From contig NZ_JAAGLV010000008.1 of assembly GCF_010548305.1 (NCBI RefSeq), positions 248,001 to 312,000 of the forward strand: 64,000 nt of DNA, written 5' to 3'. The notes beneath the pieces were generated by a model, which searched no databases, was not told where the DNA came from, and saw nothing but the letters and a program-made list of their open reading frames with translations. Of this stretch, positions 62,292-64,000 are shown piece after piece (positions within the stretch are counted from its first letter, which is position 1; the number at the start of each line of letters is the position of its first letter). The stretch comes from Streptomyces sp. SID13031 (GTDB taxonomy: Bacteria > Actinomycetota > Actinomycetes > Propionibacteriales > Kribbellaceae). The position numbers were made by a program, and so were the translations under genes.

Positions 62292-63606
62292 CCGCAGCCG
62301 CGGGCACCGGGGACTCCTCGTCCTGCACGGCTCGCCCCAGCCGCAGGCCGATCATGGTGACCCCACACGCCACCACGATGTAGAGCGCGATCACATAGCC
62401 CGTGCCTGTCTTCGCCAAGAAGTAGGTGAAGGCCAGCGGCGCCAGTGCCCCGCCGATGATGCCGGCGAAGGTGTAGGCGAGCGAGCTACCCGTGTACCGC
62501 AGTCGTGCGGTGAACTGCTCCGACACAAACGCCGCCTGCGGTCCGTACATCAGCGAGTGGAACACCAGCCCGATCACCACGCCTGGCAGCACAGTGGCCA
62601 GCGAGGACGCCATCGCGAAGAACACCACGCTCCAGATGGCTCCACCCACGGCCCCGATGCCATAGATGAGCCGTCGCCCGTAGCGATCGGAAAGCCAGCC
62701 AGACAGCGGGATCAGCCCGACCTGGAACGCCGACCCGACCAGTACCGCAGTGACAGCCTGCCCACGACTCATCCCCAGGTTCTTGGTCGCATAGGTCAGC
62801 ACGAACACGGCGAACAGCGCATAGAGCACGTCGGGCCCCACTCGGGCCAGGATCGCCGCGACGAGCCCGCGCGTCTGCGTACGCAGTACCTCGGTCACCG
62901 GCGCCGTAGGCCGGTCGCCGCGCGCCTCCAACTCCCGGAACACCGGAGTCTCCTCCAGGCGTGTCCGGATCAGCAGCCCGAAGGCAACCAGCACCGCGGA
63001 CAGCAGGAACGCCACCCGCCAACCCCAGCTCATGAACTGGTCCTCGGACAGCAGCCCGGCCAGCACCGCCAGTACTCCGTTGGCCATCAGGGTGCCGAGG
63101 GGCGGGCCCACCTGAGCAGCCGAGGCCCAGAAGCCGCGCTGCCCGGCCTGGCTGAACTCACTGCTCAGCAGGACGGCCCCACCCCACTCGCCACCCACGC
63201 CGACGCCCTGGACGAACCGCAGGAACACCAGCAGGGTCGGTGCAAGAGCCCCGGCCTGCGCATGGGTCGGCAGCAGCCCGATGAAGAAGGTGGCGACACC
63301 GATGATCAGCAAGGTCGCGACCAGCACCTTCTTGCGGCCGATCACGTCACCGAGCCGGCCGAAGACGATGCCGCCGAGCGGGCGGGCGATGTAGCCGACG
63401 GCGTAGGTGCCGAAGGCCTGCAGCGTGCCGGTCAGCGGATCGCTGCCCGGGAAGAACAGGTCGCCGAAGACGAGTGCCGCGGCGGAGCTGTAGACGGCGA
63501 AGTCGTACCACTCCAGAGAAGTGCCGGACAGGCTCGCCGCGAACGCCTTGTAGAGACTCCGGCGGTCGCCGGCTGGGGCTGGAGCTGGGGCGGTGGGGGT
63601 GGACAT
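62278..63606 (-). CDS. MHS-type MFS metabolite:H+ symporter
   Basis: A 442-residue MFS transporter of the metabolite:H+ symporter family (ProP/ShiA/citrate group). Diagnostic stretches are GTSLEWYDFAVYSSAAAL, GGIVFGRLGDVIGRKKVLV, RFVQGVGVGGEWGGAVL and LSDRYGRRLIYGIG. The N-terminal tail is Pro/Ala-rich. GAGGAGG lies 9 nt upstream of the ATG. It probably takes up the organic acid or amide degraded by the two flanking hydrolases. Confidence 0.93.
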   Translation of the reverse strand: MSTPTAPAPAPAGDRRSLYKAFAASLSGTSLEWYDFAVYSSAAALVFGDLFFPGSDPLTGTLQAFGTYAVGYIARPLGGIVFGRLGDVIGRKKVLVATLLIIGVATFFIGLLPTHAQAGALAPTLLVFLRFVQGVGVGGEWGGAVLLSSEFSQAGQRGFWASAAQVGPPLGTLMANGVLAVLAGLLSEDQFMSWGWRVAFLLSAVLVAFGLLIRTRLEETPVFRELEARGDRPTAPVTEVLRTQTRGLVAAILARVGPDVLYALFAVFVLTYATKNLGMSRGQAVTAVLVGSAFQVGLIPLSGWLSDRYGRRLIYGIGAVGGAIWSVVFFAMASSLATVLPGVVIGLVFHSLMYGPQAAFVSEQFTARLRYTGSSLAYTFAGIIGGALAPLAFTYFLAKTGTGYVIALYIVVACGVTMIGLRLGRAVQDEESPVPAAAVTPA

Positions 63607-63643
63607 CGGGGTGGACCTCCTCGCGTCGTTGCTCCATACTTGC

Positions 63644-63651
63644 TGTATACA
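63644..63651. promoter_or_regulatory. TGTATACA palindrome, candidate GntR operator 2
   Basis: CTGTATACA repeats the element at 61635-61643. It lies between the divergent MHS transporter (start 63606) and DUF2848 (start 63695) genes, so one repressor could control both. Confidence 0.6.
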
Positions 63652-63694
63652 ACGTGTTCACGCAAGCCCTGATTCAGATTCAGTGGAGGTTCAA

Positions 63695-64000
63695 GTGCCC
63701 GAGACCCTGCGATTCACGCTGCCGGACGGCAGTGAGCGGCAGATCGACGTCCGCTATGCGCTCAATGCCGGGTACGCCGGCCGGGACACCCGGCAGGTGC
63801 AGCACCACGTCGACGAGCTCGCCGAGCTGGGCGTGCCGGCGCCGACGCGGATCCCGACGCTGTATCCGTTGTCGGCCAGCCTGGTGAGCCGGCCGGAGAA
63901 CGTCCAGGTCGCGCACGGCAAGACCTCGGGCGAGGCGGAGTGGGCGCTGATCGTGGGGGACGGGCCGGACGACCTGTTGCTGACGGTCGCCTGCGATCAC
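63695..64000 (+). CDS. DUF2848-family protein, N-terminal part (3' end outside window)
   Basis: The first 102 codons of a gene cut by the right edge. The GTG at 63695 has GGAGG 5 nt upstream. FTLPDGSERQIDVRYALNAG, YAGRDTRQVQHHVDELAELG, TRIPTLYPLSASL and the SGEAEWALI stretch fit the N terminus of DUF2848, a family related to fumarylacetoacetate-hydrolase-like proteins and often found with transporters and amidases. The role is probably catabolic. Confidence 0.85.
   Translation, partial: MPETLRFTLPDGSERQIDVRYALNAGYAGRDTRQVQHHVDELAELGVPAPTRIPTLYPLSASLVSRPENVQVAHGKTSGEAEWALIVGDGPDDLLLTVACDH

Noticed and set aside
1..64000. tRNA, rRNA, transposase, integrase and CRISPR features
   Set aside because: None recognised by reading; cluster mobility can therefore not be argued from this window.

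Overview
The window comes from a high-GC actinobacterium, very probably a filamentous one. The core genes at the right end (lipB, sucB, lpdA, a TIGR01777-family protein) together with SARP-type control would suit a Nocardioidaceae/Kribbella-like genome, but that placement is inference. No rRNA, tRNA, CRISPR array, transposase or integrase was recognised.

Bases 1 to about 47,100 are one large specialised-metabolite cluster that runs off the left edge. It mixes three parts. (1) Enediyne-type polyketide genes: a PKSE (KS-AT-ACP-KR-DH-PPTase) translationally coupled to a TEBC/E10-type hot-dog thioesterase and an acyl-CoA carboxylase beta subunit (22.6-30.3 kb); a DUF1702 protein, a GMC oxidoreductase, a second TEBC-type thioesterase, an SgcE6-like flavin reductase and a P450 (40.9-47.1 kb); and an SgcF-like epoxide hydrolase and SgcJ-like protein at the left edge. 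(2) A dispersed NRPS system with many stand-alone domains: A-T, T-C, C, A-T-C-(A remnant)-T, PCP, A and C proteins between 4.0 and 22.6 kb, with two P450s, a TauD-type oxygenase, an acyl-CoA-dehydrogenase-fold monooxygenase and a serine hydrolase. (3) A 2,3-diaminopropionate supply and loading operon (30.6-38.5 kb): FAD protein, A domain, thioesterase-like protein, PCP, MbtH, SbnA-like, SbnB-like and threonine-synthase-like proteins.

Reading the genes together, the PKSE with TEBC would make a polyene/enediyne-type chain. One NRPS module has a hand-derived aspartate code (DLTKMGHVGK) beside an HxE-type oxygenase, suggesting beta-hydroxyaspartate. A second building block derives from diaminopropionate. 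P450s and flavoenzymes tailor these, an MFS protein exports the product, and a SARP regulator is the likely activator. A 16-bp box, exact in two pairs and 14/16 in a fifth copy, sits about 70-100 bp before several of the cluster's transcription units in the direction of the gene; it is the best candidate for the shared control site. The combination of PKSE, diaminopropionate cassette and aspartate module matches no cluster known to me.

From about 47.2 kb the content turns to ordinary chromosome: an orphan response regulator lacking its phospho-acceptor Asp, a NatA/NatB-like ABC transporter, a LysR regulator with a clear terminator, a membrane protein with Thr-rich repeats, lipB, a membrane pseudokinase, a TIGR01777 protein, sucB, lpdA, a small conserved protein, then a GntR-controlled catabolic locus (nitrilase-family amidase, MHS transporter, DUF2848 protein) cut by the right edge. 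Coordinates of starts were chosen from visible ribosome binding sites and overlaps; they are not experimentally supported.
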